Assembly: GCA_020342235.1 (NCBI GenBank)
Contig: CP073218.1
Coordinates: forward strand, 1,240,001 to 1,304,000
Length of the DNA: 64,000 nucleotides
From: Saccharomycopsis phalli
Taxonomy: Eukaryota; Ascomycota; Saccharomycetes; Ascoideales; Saccharomycopsidaceae
Reading direction: 5' to 3'
Part shown: in pieces, positions 37,115-46,319 of the stretch
Position numbering within the stretch: the stretch's first letter is position 1
Layout of the letters: each line of letters opens with the position of its first letter
The notes under the pieces: generated by a model
What the model saw: only the letters and a program-made list of their open reading frames with translations
Database searches by the model: none
Told to the model about the DNA's origin: nothing
Translations under genes and position numbers: made by a program

Positions 37115-38125
37115 ATGAGTGAAAAAGACTTCCAAGTGATTTCGCCGTACAATTCTCTCCAGCCAAAACGGAGGCAGCTGGCGACGGTGGGGAACGTGAA
37201 ACGAGCTCTTATTGCCCTTGTAACTCTTGTGGCGTTGTATGTTGTGTCACAAACCTCGCCAATCAACAAGTTGAAGCACCAGTATCTCAAAAAGGACCCC
37301 GAGATTGTGATTATTCTTGCGGCAAATGAAGGCGGCGGTGTTCTCAAGTGGAAAGGCGCCCAGGAATGGTCAGTGGAACGCAGCAGTATCAACAACAAAA
37401 AGTATTTTGCCAACCGCCATGGGTATGGGTTGACCATCAAGGACATGACTATTAAGCGCCGGTACTCACATGAATGGCGTGAGTCGTGGGAAAAGGTTGA
37501 TATTTTGAAGCAGACGATGCGCCAGTTTCCAAATAGCCAGTGGTTCTGGTGGTTGGACTTGCACACATATATCATTGAGCCACAGTTTTCGTTGAAACAT
37601 CACATCTTTGACAAGTTGAACAACTTGACGTACCGGATAGCCAGCGGGGACGACTTCAATCCGCTAGGCCTTGAGTACAACATTCCATATGCCGATTTGA
37701 AAAACAGCCCGGTGGAGATGTTGATCACCCAGGACTGCGGAGGGTTCAACCTCGGGTCGTTTTTCATCAAGAAGAGCGAGTGGAGTGAGCTCTTGCTCGA
37801 TATCTGGTGGGACCCGGCTTTTTACGAGCAGATGCACATGGTTTGGGAGCACAAGGAGCAGGATGCTCTTGAGACGTTGTTCAGCACCCAGCCGTGGATC
37901 AGAGAACGCATTGGGTTTCTTCCATTGAAGTCGTGCAACTCGTTTCCTCCAGGGGCCTGTTCCGACAAGGCAGACGACCCGCAGTTTTTTTACAATGAGC
38001 AGGACCACGATTTTGTGGTGAATATGGCAGGTTGTGAGTGGGGAAGAGACTGCTGGGCAGAGATGGAGTATTACAAGAGTGTGGATAGACGGTTGCACAA
38101 GAAGTCGTGGTATAAGTTTTGGTAG
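37115..38125 (+). CDS. MNN10: alpha-1,6-mannosyltransferase, Mnn10/Mnn11 family (GT34)
   Basis: The protein has 336 residues from the ATG at 37115. The in-frame sequence upstream is a repetitive low-complexity stretch and unlikely to be coding. It is a type II Golgi membrane protein that extends the alpha-1,6-mannan backbone of N-glycans within the M-Pol II complex. One membrane anchor (A-L-I-A-L-V-T-L-V-A-L-Y-V-V, residues ~30-45) follows a short basic tail. GT34 blocks include H-G-Y-G-L-T-I-K-D, R-R-Y-S-H-E-W-R-E-S-W-E-K, W-F-W-W-L-D-L-H-T, Q-D-C-G-G-F-N-L-G-S-F-F and H-M-V-W-E-H-K-E-Q-D-A-L-E. Mnn11 is the close alternative; I prefer Mnn10 with moderate certainty. Confidence 0.82.
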   Translation: MSEKDFQVISPYNSLQPKRRQLATVGNVKRALIALVTLVALYVVSQTSPINKLKHQYLKKDPEIVIILAANEGGGVLKWKGAQEWSVERSSINNKKYFANRHGYGLTIKDMTIKRRYSHEWRESWEKVDILKQTMRQFPNSQWFWWLDLHTYIIEPQFSLKHHIFDKLNNLTYRIASGDDFNPLGLEYNIPYADLKNSPVEMLITQDCGGFNLGSFFIKKSEWSELLLDIWWDPAFYEQMHMVWEHKEQDALETLFSTQPWIRERIGFLPLKSCNSFPPGACSDKADDPQFFYNEQDHDFVVNMAGCEWGRDCWAEMEYYKSVDRRLHKKSWYKFW

Positions 38126-38149
38126 AGTTGAATGGATTCAATGATTGGT

Positions 38150-38310
38150 GTGGTGTAGTGTTGTATTGTGTTGTGTTGTAGGTGTTGTGTTATTTTGTAT
38201 TTTGTTGTATTGTATTATGTTGTATTATGTTATTGTATTGTATTGTATTATGTTGTATTATGTTATTATATTATGTTGTATTATGTTATTGTATTATGCT
38301 ATATAGAACC
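38150..38310 (+). repeat. TTG/TTA-rich simple repeat after the MNN10-type gene
   Basis: Units such as TGTATTATGT and TATTGTATTGTATTATGTTG repeat irregularly. It probably lies in the 3' UTR. Confidence 0.7.
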
Positions 38311-38617
38311 TGTTGACTGGAGCTATTTGAATAAAGCTTGACAATTGGATATAGCTACAATTGTGCAAAACAGTTTCCGCCAGTTAATTTAAGCAGGGCC
38401 TATTTTTAGTAAAAGAAACAGGGTCTTGATCTAAACATGAGTACTGCCATCTATTGGAGCTAGTATGCCCAAGGTCATGTGACACATTACATGGATAGTT
38501 CATGGTTTGGGTATACGCTAAACATGTAAATCTATTCCAACTCAGCCAAGGAATTTGATTTACAGATTTTTGCAAATTAAACATCCATATATAGGCATTG
38601 CCACTACTTGAATTGTA

Positions 38618-38697
38618 AATGAATAGATCATGGTAAAAATGAATAGATCATGGTAAAAATGAATAGATCATGGTAAAAATGAATAGATCATGATAAC
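38618..38697 (+). repeat. 20-bp tandem repeat, four copies
   Basis: Nearly perfect units of AATGAATAGATCATGGTAAA. Confidence 0.8.
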
Positions 38698-38873
38698 AAT
38701 TCTCGACTTTTCAACTTGACTGTTGAATCTCTTTGCCTTGGACTAGGTGTAGTATTTTCTCCATAGCTCTTGTGTGCTTTAAATTGGCCCCTAGTCATTG
38801 ATTTTTGACGTTTCTTGTAATTCATTCACCAAGAGTCTCCCAGTATAGGCAAATATACCCTGGCTAAATGTTT

Positions 38874-38955
38874 TAATCATCACTACCGTTTTGATTATTC
38901 AATTGCAAAAAAATCGACTATAATTACGTAAATATTTGGATAAGTTTGTAACGAT
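38874..38955 (+). mobile_element. LTR-element leader fragment, family A
   Basis: AATCATCACTACCGTTTTG...AAATATTTGGATAAGTTTGTAACGATG matches the leader at 18017-18105. No LTR part is recognised next to it. It is a broken fragment. Confidence 0.5.
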
Positions 38956-38997
38956 GAGCTTTCTAGACCTGAGATGGGCATATGCAACTAGTATACC

Positions 38998-39240
38998 ACT
39001 CCATCAGTATACTCCATTAGACTACTCCATTAGACTACTCCATTAGACTACTCCATTATTATATATTCCATCAGTCTACACTCCTCATCTATACTCCATC
39101 AGTTTACACTCCCATCTATACTCCATAATTCTACACCCATCTACACTCCTCATCAATACTCCATTATTATATATTCCATCAGTCTATATTCCATCATTCT
39201 ACATTCCCATCTATACTCCTCATCTATGTTTCATCTACAC
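38998..39240 (+). repeat. degenerate tandem repeat after GRC3
   Basis: Units of the type TACTCCATTAGAC and TATACTCC(A)TCAGTCTACA repeat irregularly up to the GRC3 stop. Confidence 0.65.
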
Positions 39241-39246
39241 CCCTCA

Positions 39247-40995
39247 TTACACATTGACCCTCCGCTTAATGTTCCGCCGCACCTTATTCACCACCCCTCC
39301 CTTGCCAAACTTGTCGTTAAAATTAATATACGGAACCGTGCCCTTGAAAAGCCGCGGCGGAGCAACCTCCCAAACCGGAACAGCAGTCTTCCCCCGCACA
39401 AACACAAGCTCGTGTCCATCACAATGGCTCGTGACATTGTCCATGACTTGGTTGGTGATGTAAACGTTAAAGTACCCATCGGTGAAATCAACACTGTGGA
39501 TAATCGCAAGACCAAGGAATTTTGCAGATGCCATTTCCTGGAACCCGGCAAAACCCATTATAGGAATCGCACTGTGTTGGATGGAGACCGTTTGAAACTC
39601 GTCGGGATCCAACGCATACAATGCCACCACAGAACAGCTCAACACAATGTCCAAGTTCTTTTGGTCCAACGGACAGGTGTCCATAAAGACTACTGCGGAA
39701 ACACCGCTGGGAAACGATATGCGTCTGGCTGGTTGTTCCAATAGCGGAGTGTAGTCAAAGGTGTTGTTTTGCGCACGGTGGAAATACGTCAACAACTTAA
39801 ACACCGAAAGGTCCTGGGCAGAGTATCGCAAAGTGTTGTAGCTCAACTGGACACCCTTGGCGAATATGACTTTAGACTTGTCGACGACCCTCATTACCTC
39901 GTCATCATCTTTATTACTGAGAAAAACCACGTCGGTAGGGTTGATGATCCGGACAATGCTGCCAATCAACTCGATCCCGTACCCTTTGATCCACCCGGGC
40001 ATGTTCACAATGAGCGGGATCTGGAGATAGTTGTCTGTGTCGTGATACTGTCGGTACAACTTGGCCACTAGCAGAAGGTAGTACTGGGCATTTTCCAGTG
40101 GGTTGTTGTACCCAAAGTACTCGTTATAGAACGATTCATATGTGTGCTGCTGGGTCGCAAGCCCCACGCCCAAAATCGCTTGATTGTGCTTGGAATATGA
40201 CACACTATGAGGCAACGAGTACTCGGTTTGACCAGGGTCAAGATCAAGCACCCCAATGCTGGAATTGAAGCTGTTGCTGGCCAAATACTTGTTGAGAAAC
40301 GTCTTGAGAAACGTCAGTTTCCCCGAGTTCTTGTACCCAATGACAAGTACTCGTTTACACTCTTGCTTGATCAAAGTGTCCATGACAGGAATCCACAGTG
40401 GGCCGGGGGAAAACGCCCCTGAAAGCACCTCAAAGCTCCCCAACGACTCGACGACCTCAAGGTGGCCATATCGCTGTCCAGCTTCCACGATATCGCCATT
40501 GGGCACGTCTTCCAGAAACAAGTTTCGGAGCATCGGACATAACTTGCCAACGGTCTCTAGCCCTGAAAAACACGACTCAACCCAAACAACCACCAAATAC
40601 TGCTCCAACTTTTCCGGAATCTTGCCCACCTTGTCTCGTTTTCCCACTGCAGTGTACTGACAGTACCCATGGGAGTTGGGTACAATTACATTGTACTCGC
40701 GTTTCCCCGCGCGAAATTCAACTCCATCGACGCCCAAAACGCCCTTTAATATCGTCAATTTATACTGGCCTCTGATTTTCACAGATTCGCCCGCGTGGAG
40801 CCCAAGAAAAAGGCCATTGTCTGATTTTTCAGCACGCGATTCATCGTACTGAAACAGGCAAAAAGGCGCGGCTGGCGGAGCCGAGACGCTGACAGACGAC
40901 TCTTCGGCCTCGGTCACATTATTCAGCGGATCCAATTCCTCATCAGAAGACGCCAAATAGTACAAACCGCTCTTTACTGCTGAGTATGCAGACAT
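39247..40995 (-). CDS. GRC3: Grc3 polynucleotide 5'-kinase
   Basis: The protein has 582 residues from the ATG at 40995, which starts M-S-A-Y-S-A-V-K-S-G. A longer frame to 41229 would run into the divergent COX12 gene. Grc3 is a nucleolar kinase that works with the Las1 nuclease in ITS2 removal from pre-rRNA. An acidic N-terminus (D-E-E-L-D-P) is followed by the Clp1-like domain. The Walker A loop starts at residue 220 (G-Y-K-N-S-G-K). The next codon (40315-40317) is CTG: leucine in the standard code, serine here, restoring G-K-S-T. Later blocks: L-D-L-D-P-G-Q-T-E-Y, V-N-M-P-G-W-I-K-G-Y-G. The C-terminus is basic (R-R-N-I-K-R-R-V). About 100 bp separate it from COX12. Confidence 0.93.
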   Translation of the reverse strand: MSAYSAVKSGLYYLASSDEELDPLNNVTEAEESSVSVSAPPAAPFCLFQYDESRAEKSDNGLFLGLHAGESVKIRGQYKLTILKGVLGVDGVEFRAGKREYNVIVPNSHGYCQYTAVGKRDKVGKIPEKLEQYLVVVWVESCFSGLETVGKLCPMLRNLFLEDVPNGDIVEAGQRYGHLEVVESLGSFEVLSGAFSPGPLWIPVMDTLIKQECKRVLVIGYKNSGKLTFLKTFLNKYLASNSFNSSIGVLDLDPGQTEYSLPHSVSYSKHNQAILGVGLATQQHTYESFYNEYFGYNNPLENAQYYLLLVAKLYRQYHDTDNYLQIPLIVNMPGWIKGYGIELIGSIVRIINPTDVVFLSNKDDDEVMRVVDKSKVIFAKGVQLSYNTLRYSAQDLSVFKLLTYFHRAQNNTFDYTPLLEQPARRISFPSGVSAVVFMDTCPLDQKNLDIVLSCSVVALYALDPDEFQTVSIQHSAIPIMGFAGFQEMASAKFLGLAIIHSVDFTDGYFNVYITNQVMDNVTSHCDGHELVFVRGKTAVPVWEVAPPRLFKGTVPYINFNDKFGKGGVVNKVRRNIKRRVNV

Positions 40996-41096
40996 GGGGT
41001 TGCCAAAGACACTCGCCCGGTTGCGTGTGTGTCCGGGTAACGTTTCCCGGGTGGTCCAATTATATCTGGTGATTTTTTCTTGCAAAGTACCATAAC

Positions 41097-41376
41097 ATGT
41101 CTGAATCACCATTACACACTGTTGGATTTGACGCGAGATTTCCAAACCAAAACCAAACCAAGCACTGCTGGCAATCGTATGTGGACTACCACAAATGTAT
41201 TGATGCCAAGGGCGAGGATTTTGCCCCATGCCAGGTGTTTTTCAAGACATATTCTGCCTTGTGCCCAGTTGACTGGATTGAGAAGTGGGATGGCCAAAGA
41301 GGTGAGTATTTTTGGGGTTATTGTGATTTACTAACGTTAAGAATTCGGCAACTTTGCTGTGAGTGCTAAGAAGTAA
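41097..41376 (+). CDS. COX12: cytochrome c oxidase subunit 6b (Cox12), two exons
   Basis: Exon 1 is 41097-41301 and exon 2 is 41342-41376. The product is 79 residues, close to the S. cerevisiae length (83). Cox12 is the intermembrane-space subunit at the dimer face of complex IV. The start reads M-S-E-S-P-L-H-T-V-G-F-D-A-R-F-P, typical of the family. The twin cysteine pairs are C-x9-C (C-W-Q-S-Y-V-D-Y-H-K-C) and C-x10-C (C-Q-V-F-F-K-T-Y-S-A-L-C), substrates of Mia40 import. Splicing turns W-D-G-Q-R into W-D-G-Q-R-E-F-G-N-F-A, matching the known C-terminus. Without splicing the frame reads into unrelated residues. It diverges from GRC3. Confidence 0.94.
41302..41341 (+). other. COX12 intron, 40 nt
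   Basis: The 5' site is GTGAGT. The branch site TACTAAC is at 41329-41335, and the 3' AG is at 41340-41341, only 6 nt after the branch motif. Both exon joins keep the Cox12 frame. Confidence 0.9.
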
Positions 41377-41932
41377 TATATAGCATAATGAATGCACGGT
41401 ATGATTGTAGGGAAGAGAAGAGAAGAGAAGAGAAAAGACAAGACAAGAGACAGGAAGAGAAAAGAAAAGGAGACAAGAAGACGAGAGATTAAAAGAACAT
41501 TTATGTGTGAATTGAAAACTCAATTGAGTTTATAAATAATAATTGGTCCGACCTTTGGCATGGTCTGGCATTTTTCAAGATGCAGCTTATATTCACTGCA
41601 GCTCATTGGATGAGATGCCAATATGCAACAAGAGACATTGCAACTGGCTTTTGTAAGTTAATATTGGTTGTATTGAGATGATTAGTATTTATTCCGACGG
41701 ATATACTTGAATTTTAGTGTATGGAATTTATCCATATCGATTTGTATTTCAACGATACCATGTGTTGAGTAGTATCAATTGATATTCGTCAACATACGCC
41801 TTGTGCCTCACTTTATCTTTTCATCTTTTCCTCTTTTTTCCTCTTTTTCCTCTTTTTCCTCTTTTTTCCTCTTCTCTTTCCTCTTCTCTTTTCTTTTCTT
41901 TCTATTTTCTCTCCTCTCCTCACCTCACCTCC
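41377..41932. other. COX12-JLP2 spacer with purine and pyrimidine tracts
   Basis: It holds a GAAGAGAAGAGAA tract at 41409-41475 and a TTTTCCTC tract at 41815-41925. No gene is seen. Confidence 0.6.
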
Positions 41933-42556
41933 TCACCAAAACTCATCATCATCATCATCCTCATTCTCATCAGCAACCAAATCATCATACATTGTCATCT
42001 TTCTTCTCCTCTCCTCCTCATACTTCTCCTTCTCCATCCTCTCCTTTTCCATCCTCTCCTTGGCCAACTTCTTTTGGATATTAATCTCCTCCCGCTTCCT
42101 TTCCTCTTGCAACGTCTTCAAGGGCTCCTCCCCATTAACCTCCACTCGCGTCTTCATCAACGAATTCACCACCGAATTCACCCGCTTCTCCACTTTGTAG
42201 TACTTCAACAACCGGTCGTCGGTAAACCCCACTTCCCCGGCCACCATACTAGCACTCTTGTAGAGGTTTTTCCACGGGGTATACACAATCAGAAGATTAT
42301 CCTTTTTGTTCCCCTTGATGGAGTTGGCCTTTGTCAACTGGCAACACGCTTCCAAGACGTCTCTAGGGAGACTTTTCCAGTCCTCGCCTGGTTTAAGTCT
42401 AAGGTAAACATGTGCCGAGGACAAGTCACTCACATGGAACCACAAGTCGTCTGGCAATCCGTATTTGATGAGCAACTCGTTTTCATCTTTGTGTCGTCCC
42501 ATGTAGAGGTTCCATTGGGCTCCGTTTTCCGAGGTGAATTTGAAGTAGTACACCAT
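41933..42556 (-). CDS. JLP2: Jlp2/CCDC25-family protein (NFACT-R domain)
   Basis: The 207-residue protein starts M-V-Y-Y-F-K-F and has the NFACT-R (DUF814) fold in residues ~1-130: Y-M-G-R-H-K-D-E-N-E-L-L-I-K-Y-G, D-L-W-F-H-V-S-D-L-S-S-A-H-V-Y-L and V-V-Y-T-P-W-K-N-L-Y-K. A charged helix rich in Glu/Arg/Lys follows (~residues 140-190). It ends in an acidic D-D-D-D-D-E-F-W tail as in yeast Jlp2 and human CCDC25. NFACT-R domains bind nucleic acid or ribosomal partners; the yeast role is poorly known. The length fits the family (~208). The CTTCTCC-type repeats on the plus strand reflect the charged helix. Confidence 0.92.
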   Translation of the reverse strand: MVYYFKFTSENGAQWNLYMGRHKDENELLIKYGLPDDLWFHVSDLSSAHVYLRLKPGEDWKSLPRDVLEACCQLTKANSIKGNKKDNLLIVYTPWKNLYKSASMVAGEVGFTDDRLLKYYKVEKRVNSVVNSLMKTRVEVNGEEPLKTLQEERKREEINIQKKLAKERMEKERMEKEKYEEERRRKMTMYDDLVADENEDDDDDEFW

Positions 42557-43106
42557 GATGATTTTTCACGCACTGCAAAAAAGATGTGCGAGGATTTAGG
42601 AGGGAATGAATAGGTGGATGATTATGGACTGTGGATTATGGACTGTGGATTATGGTCTGCGGATTATGATTATGATTGGTTATGATATGGTCTGTGGATT
42701 ATGGTCTGCGGATTATGATTATGATTGATTGATTGATTCATGGACATAATCATGGTCCTGGTCATGGGATACATCAGCATGCCGCTTTTCCAAAGTACCT
42801 TGCCAAGTGTCTGTTTCAAGGCAATATGGTAAATAAAGTATATATTATATAACATTGGAATAATAAATGTCTGGATTGATCAATTTCATAGTGGATGGAA
42901 AATGTCATTGTGAATGGAAAATATCACTTGGATTGAAAAATGTCACTTGGACTGAAAAATGTGGATTGAAAAATGTGGAGTCTCCATCTCATTAAGTAAA
43001 GTGTCATAGTGGATCATCAGAAAATATCAACTACCATCACCACACACCATCACCATACACCATCACCACACACCATCACCACCTTATCCATCCAACACTC
43101 ACCTAC
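42557..43106. other. JLP2-SLM3 divergent spacer with short repeats
   Basis: GGATTATGGACTGT/GGATTATGGTCTGC repeats fill 42610-42735. AAATGTCACTTGGA(T/C)TG repeats lie at 42895-42975. A 13-bp CACCATCACCACA repeat lies at 43033-43085, just before the SLM3 start. No gene is seen. Confidence 0.6.
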
Positions 43107-44336
43107 ATGACTAATTTTCATCTGGTACATGAAAAATTTATGCTAAGAAACTTCCTCCGCAAACACCCGTTCCGAATCCATCAGCATCGCACAATCACCG
43201 GGAAATCCACCCCACTATACACACAGAAAGTCCCCCAGCCCAATGATACAATCATTGTTGCCATGTCTTCGGGCGTGGATTCCTCAGTATGTGCTGCTCT
43301 CTACAAGTCGCACTTTCCAAATGTCAAAGGCATATACATGGCCAATTGGTCGCAGGAGGCGGAGTGTACCGAAAGGGACTGGAAAGACGTCCAGGACGTT
43401 TGTAAGCAGCTAGAGATGCCCTGCGAGCGAGTGAATTTCGAAAGGGAATACTGGATCGATGTGTTTGAGCCAATGATCCGCGAGTACCAACACGGCATGA
43501 CGCCGAATCCGGACGTCAACTGTAATAAATATATAAAGTTTGGTAAAATGATCGAGCATCTTGAACAACAGGCAGCAAAGATCGCCTCAGACTCGCGCTG
43601 GTGGTTGGTTACCGGCCACTATGCCCGAGTGTTGCAGCACCAGCAGTCTCTGGAGTATCACCTACTACGAGGAACGTATCCGCTAAAAGACCAGAGCTAC
43701 TATCTTTCGTCGGTGTCCAGCCGTGTGTTTCCTCGGTTGTTGTTGCCTCTTGGTCACTATACAAAGCCCCAGGTACGTCAGTTGGCCCAGCAGTATGATC
43801 TTCCCACCAAGGACAAGCCAGACAGCCAGGGGCTCTGCTTTGTGTCGCAAAAGGGCCTGTTCCGCCACTTTTTAAGCAACTACCTTGAAGACTGCCCGGG
43901 AAACATTGTCCTAGAAGACCATACCGTGGTTGGCCAGCACCAAGGGATATGGCATGCTACCATTGGCCAACTGGCGGGGATTTCCATGCCACAAGGCAGT
44001 CCCGAGTCCAAGGGACGCTGGTTTGTTAGTGAGAAGCGCTACGACACCAATGAGATTGTCATTGTAAAGGGCAGTGACAATGCCAGCTTGTACCGTAAGG
44101 AAATCGCAGTTTGCGACTGGTCGTGGTGTGGCAAGCCTGAATATGAGCCTGGTGAGGTGACGGTTCAGTTTAGGTCGCTCCAGGAGCCGTTGGGGGTCGA
44201 GAGTTTTCATATAGACGAGCATGGGGCGAAGTTTGTGCTTGAGAAACGGGCCAAGGCTATAGCTCCAGGGCAGCAGTTGGTGATGTATAATGGGGAGAGA
44301 GTTTTGGGGACGGGGATGATAGTGCTGTGTAGATAG
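43107..44336 (+). CDS. SLM3: mitochondrial tRNA 2-thiouridylase (MnmA/TrmU family)
   Basis: The protein has 409 residues from 43107, or 398 from a second ATG at 43140. The second start gives a cleaner mitochondrial presequence (M-L-R-N-F-L-R-K-H-P-F-R). It thiolates U34 of mitochondrial tRNAs for Lys, Glu and Gln. The PP-loop M-S-S-G-V-D-S-S-V sits near residue 54. The first catalytic Cys is in T-P-N-P-D-V-N-C-N, followed by T-G-H-Y-A-R and K-D-Q-S-Y-Y-L-S. The second catalytic Cys is in S-Q-G-L-C-F-V. The length fits yeast Slm3 (417). Confidence 0.94.
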   Translation: MTNFHLVHEKFMLRNFLRKHPFRIHQHRTITGKSTPLYTQKVPQPNDTIIVAMSSGVDSSVCAALYKSHFPNVKGIYMANWSQEAECTERDWKDVQDVCKQLEMPCERVNFEREYWIDVFEPMIREYQHGMTPNPDVNCNKYIKFGKMIEHLEQQAAKIASDSRWWLVTGHYARVLQHQQSLEYHLLRGTYPLKDQSYYLSSVSSRVFPRLLLPLGHYTKPQVRQLAQQYDLPTKDKPDSQGLCFVSQKGLFRHFLSNYLEDCPGNIVLEDHTVVGQHQGIWHATIGQLAGISMPQGSPESKGRWFVSEKRYDTNEIVIVKGSDNASLYRKEIAVCDWSWCGKPEYEPGEVTVQFRSLQEPLGVESFHIDEHGAKFVLEKRAKAIAPGQQLVMYNGERVLGTGMIVLCR

Positions 44337-45346
44337 ATTAGGGGCTTTGTAGATAGATTAAGAGTGAACGTAAATAGTGTGTGTAATGTGAATGTAATGT
44401 GATACTACATAATAGTAAACAAATTAACTTAATAGTAAACAAATTAACTTGTATTTTTTTAACACACAGTGTTGTGAAGGCAAGTTTAGTATATTTAAAC
44501 ATCAATACTAACCCAATCTAACCCAAAGTCGCAAGAATACCCACTCAAACACGTTTGCCTACCTTACAAAGCTAGCTGACCATGATCTTCTAGAAACATT
44601 TCACAGTACAATGTACTATTTTATATTTACCTAGTCATTGGAAGCACTGCAATTTGACAATCTACATTCACTTGGAAATTCCAAGTCAAGTTTGCTGCAT
44701 CGTATGTCCACCATCATGTTCTGTAAACTCAGTGTTTTGACAACCAATCACTCTTTTGAGCGTGTTGCTTCGTTAAAACATTTGATTATTTATTATTTGC
44801 AAAGATTTGTCTAGCAAATCTGTAGAAATGTGCATTGAGAAAATGGTGCAAATATAATTAGTCTAGGCTTTACTTATCACTATGGACAAGGGCAGACTAC
44901 ATGGTAGTACCGAGGTAAAAGCTCAGTCTGTCCTACACAAATATCAGTACATTAAAAATTCCTCCTGAAGATTTTCTATTCATCCAAGGACTTTCTCTGA
45001 GCAATAAATATAGCGGTGTCAAAGTTTTAATAGCAGGCAGATGTGCGTACTGACAAGTCTTGCCAACTGTTTTGAGATTTTAGCAAATTATCATTCTTGA
45101 CAAATTATCATTCTTGACATGGAAATAAATGGCTGCAATCCCAAGTGTTTCACCCCATTCTTTGCCCTATATTGCTTTTATTAACTCATGAAGCTGGTAT
45201 TCATGACCACACAGTGATAATTCCTATATACAGTGCCAAACAATTACAATACCCAGACCAGAGTGGTTGTCATTATCGTGTGGAACACATTGTATATTAA
45301 ATAAAAATCAATTGTATAGACCTAGCCAGTCATTTCGAGGAACAGG
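44337..45346. other. long spacer without recognised gene
   Basis: The stretch is AT-rich. A 19-bp direct repeat (AATAGTAAACAAATTAACT) occurs twice near 44409-44448. No family resemblance is found in any short frame. Confidence 0.5.
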
Positions 45347-45602
45347 CTATCAAATCTTTGATTCAATAAAGAAGCTACCATATTCCATTTCAATGAAACT
45401 ACCAAATCTTTGATTCAATAAAGAGCTACCATATTTCCAGTTCGATGAAACTACCAAATCTTTGATTCAATAAAGAGCTACCATATTTCCAGTTCGATGA
45501 AACTACCAAATCTTTGATTCAATAAAGAGCTACCATATTTCCAGTTCGATGAAACTACCAAATCTTTGATTCAATAAAGAGCTACCATATTTCCATCTCA
45601 AT
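45347..45602 (+). repeat. 52-bp minisatellite, nearly five copies
   Basis: Units start at 45347, 45399, 45451, 45503 and 45555 (CTACCAAATCTTTGATTCAA...). The central three are identical. It lies downstream of the SNF7 stop. Confidence 0.92.
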
Positions 45603-45668
45603 ATCACAGCCTCCATCCCATGCACTATACCCCTACAGTCTCATTAGTATATCTATTCAAGCCGTCTA

Positions 45669-46319
45669 TCATAACCCCATTTCTGCCTGCAACGCCTTGA
45701 GAGCCTGCTCGTCCTCGTCTTCTTCTTCCACATTCCCTACGCTTGGCAACTTGCTGACGTCTGGTAAATGAGGCACCTTTTCCGGCTTGCTCTCGACCTT
45801 GTTGGCCGAGGTCTCTTTCAAGTTCATTTGCTCCAACTCCTTCAATTCGTCCTCCAATTCGTCCTCGTCGACCTCGTTTGCCAACGGGCGCGAGATCGCA
45901 TCCAGAATCTCGGCTGCGACATCCAACTGGTCCTTGATATCGTCCATGGTCTCGTCGACTTTGTCGATGTTAAAGTCGCCATGGATCTGCTTCATGGCCT
46001 TGGCGCCGTCCTTCATGGCGTTCATAGTGGCCAAGTTCAAGTTTGCCGATTCGATGGAGTCCAACTGGGTCTCCAACAGCTCGATCTGGGCAAACAACTT
46101 ATCTAGTTGGCCTTGGTAGTTTTTCTTCTTCTTTAATGCGTTTTTCGCGGCGGCTTTGTTTGTAGCAATGTGCTTTCTTGCGAGCTGGTCCTGAGCTTCT
46201 ATCTGAGACTCCAAGTGGCTTTCTTTCTTGTGGAGCATGACAATGTGCTCGCGAAGCTTGATGATGGCCACTTTGGGCTCGTCCTTTTTCTTCTGGCTTC
46301 CAAACATGTACCCCCACAT
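45669..46319 (-). CDS. SNF7: ESCRT-III subunit Snf7/Vps32
   Basis: The 216-residue protein polymerises into spirals on endosomal membranes for intralumenal vesicle formation and membrane repair. The start M-W-G-Y-M-F-G keeps the membrane-inserting N-terminal motif of Snf7 (M-W-x-x-x-F-G). Conserved helical blocks are K-L-R-E-H-I, K-N-A-L-K-K-K-K, S-I-E-S-A-N-L-N-L and D-K-V-D-E-T-M-D. The C-terminal MIM motif A-L-x-x-L-Q-A-E-M-G-L binds Vps4 and Bro1. A CTG codon at 45903-45905 falls exactly at the Ser of E-I-S-D-A-I-S-R-P, evidence for CUG as Ser. It diverges from RPO41 over 216 bp. Confidence 0.97.
   Translation of the reverse strand: MWGYMFGSQKKKDEPKVAIIKLREHIVMLHKKESHLESQIEAQDQLARKHIATNKAAAKNALKKKKNYQGQLDKLFAQIELLETQLDSIESANLNLATMNAMKDGAKAMKQIHGDFNIDKVDETMDDIKDQLDVAAEILDAISRPLANEVDEDELEDELKELEQMNLKETSANKVESKPEKVPHLPDVSKLPSVGNVEEEDEDEQALKALQAEMGL

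Noticed and set aside
40996-41229. 78-residue N-terminal extension of GRC3
   Set aside because: It overlaps the COX12 coding region and promoter on the other strand. The start at 40995 fits the family.
41801-42613. 270-codon frame on the plus strand rich in Leu/Ser/Phe
   Set aside because: It is the antisense of JLP2 and the pyrimidine tract upstream. Low complexity, no domain.
45347-45602. Possible CRISPR-like array
   Set aside because: Units are contiguous 52-bp tandem copies without unique spacers, in a eukaryotic genome. It is a minisatellite.
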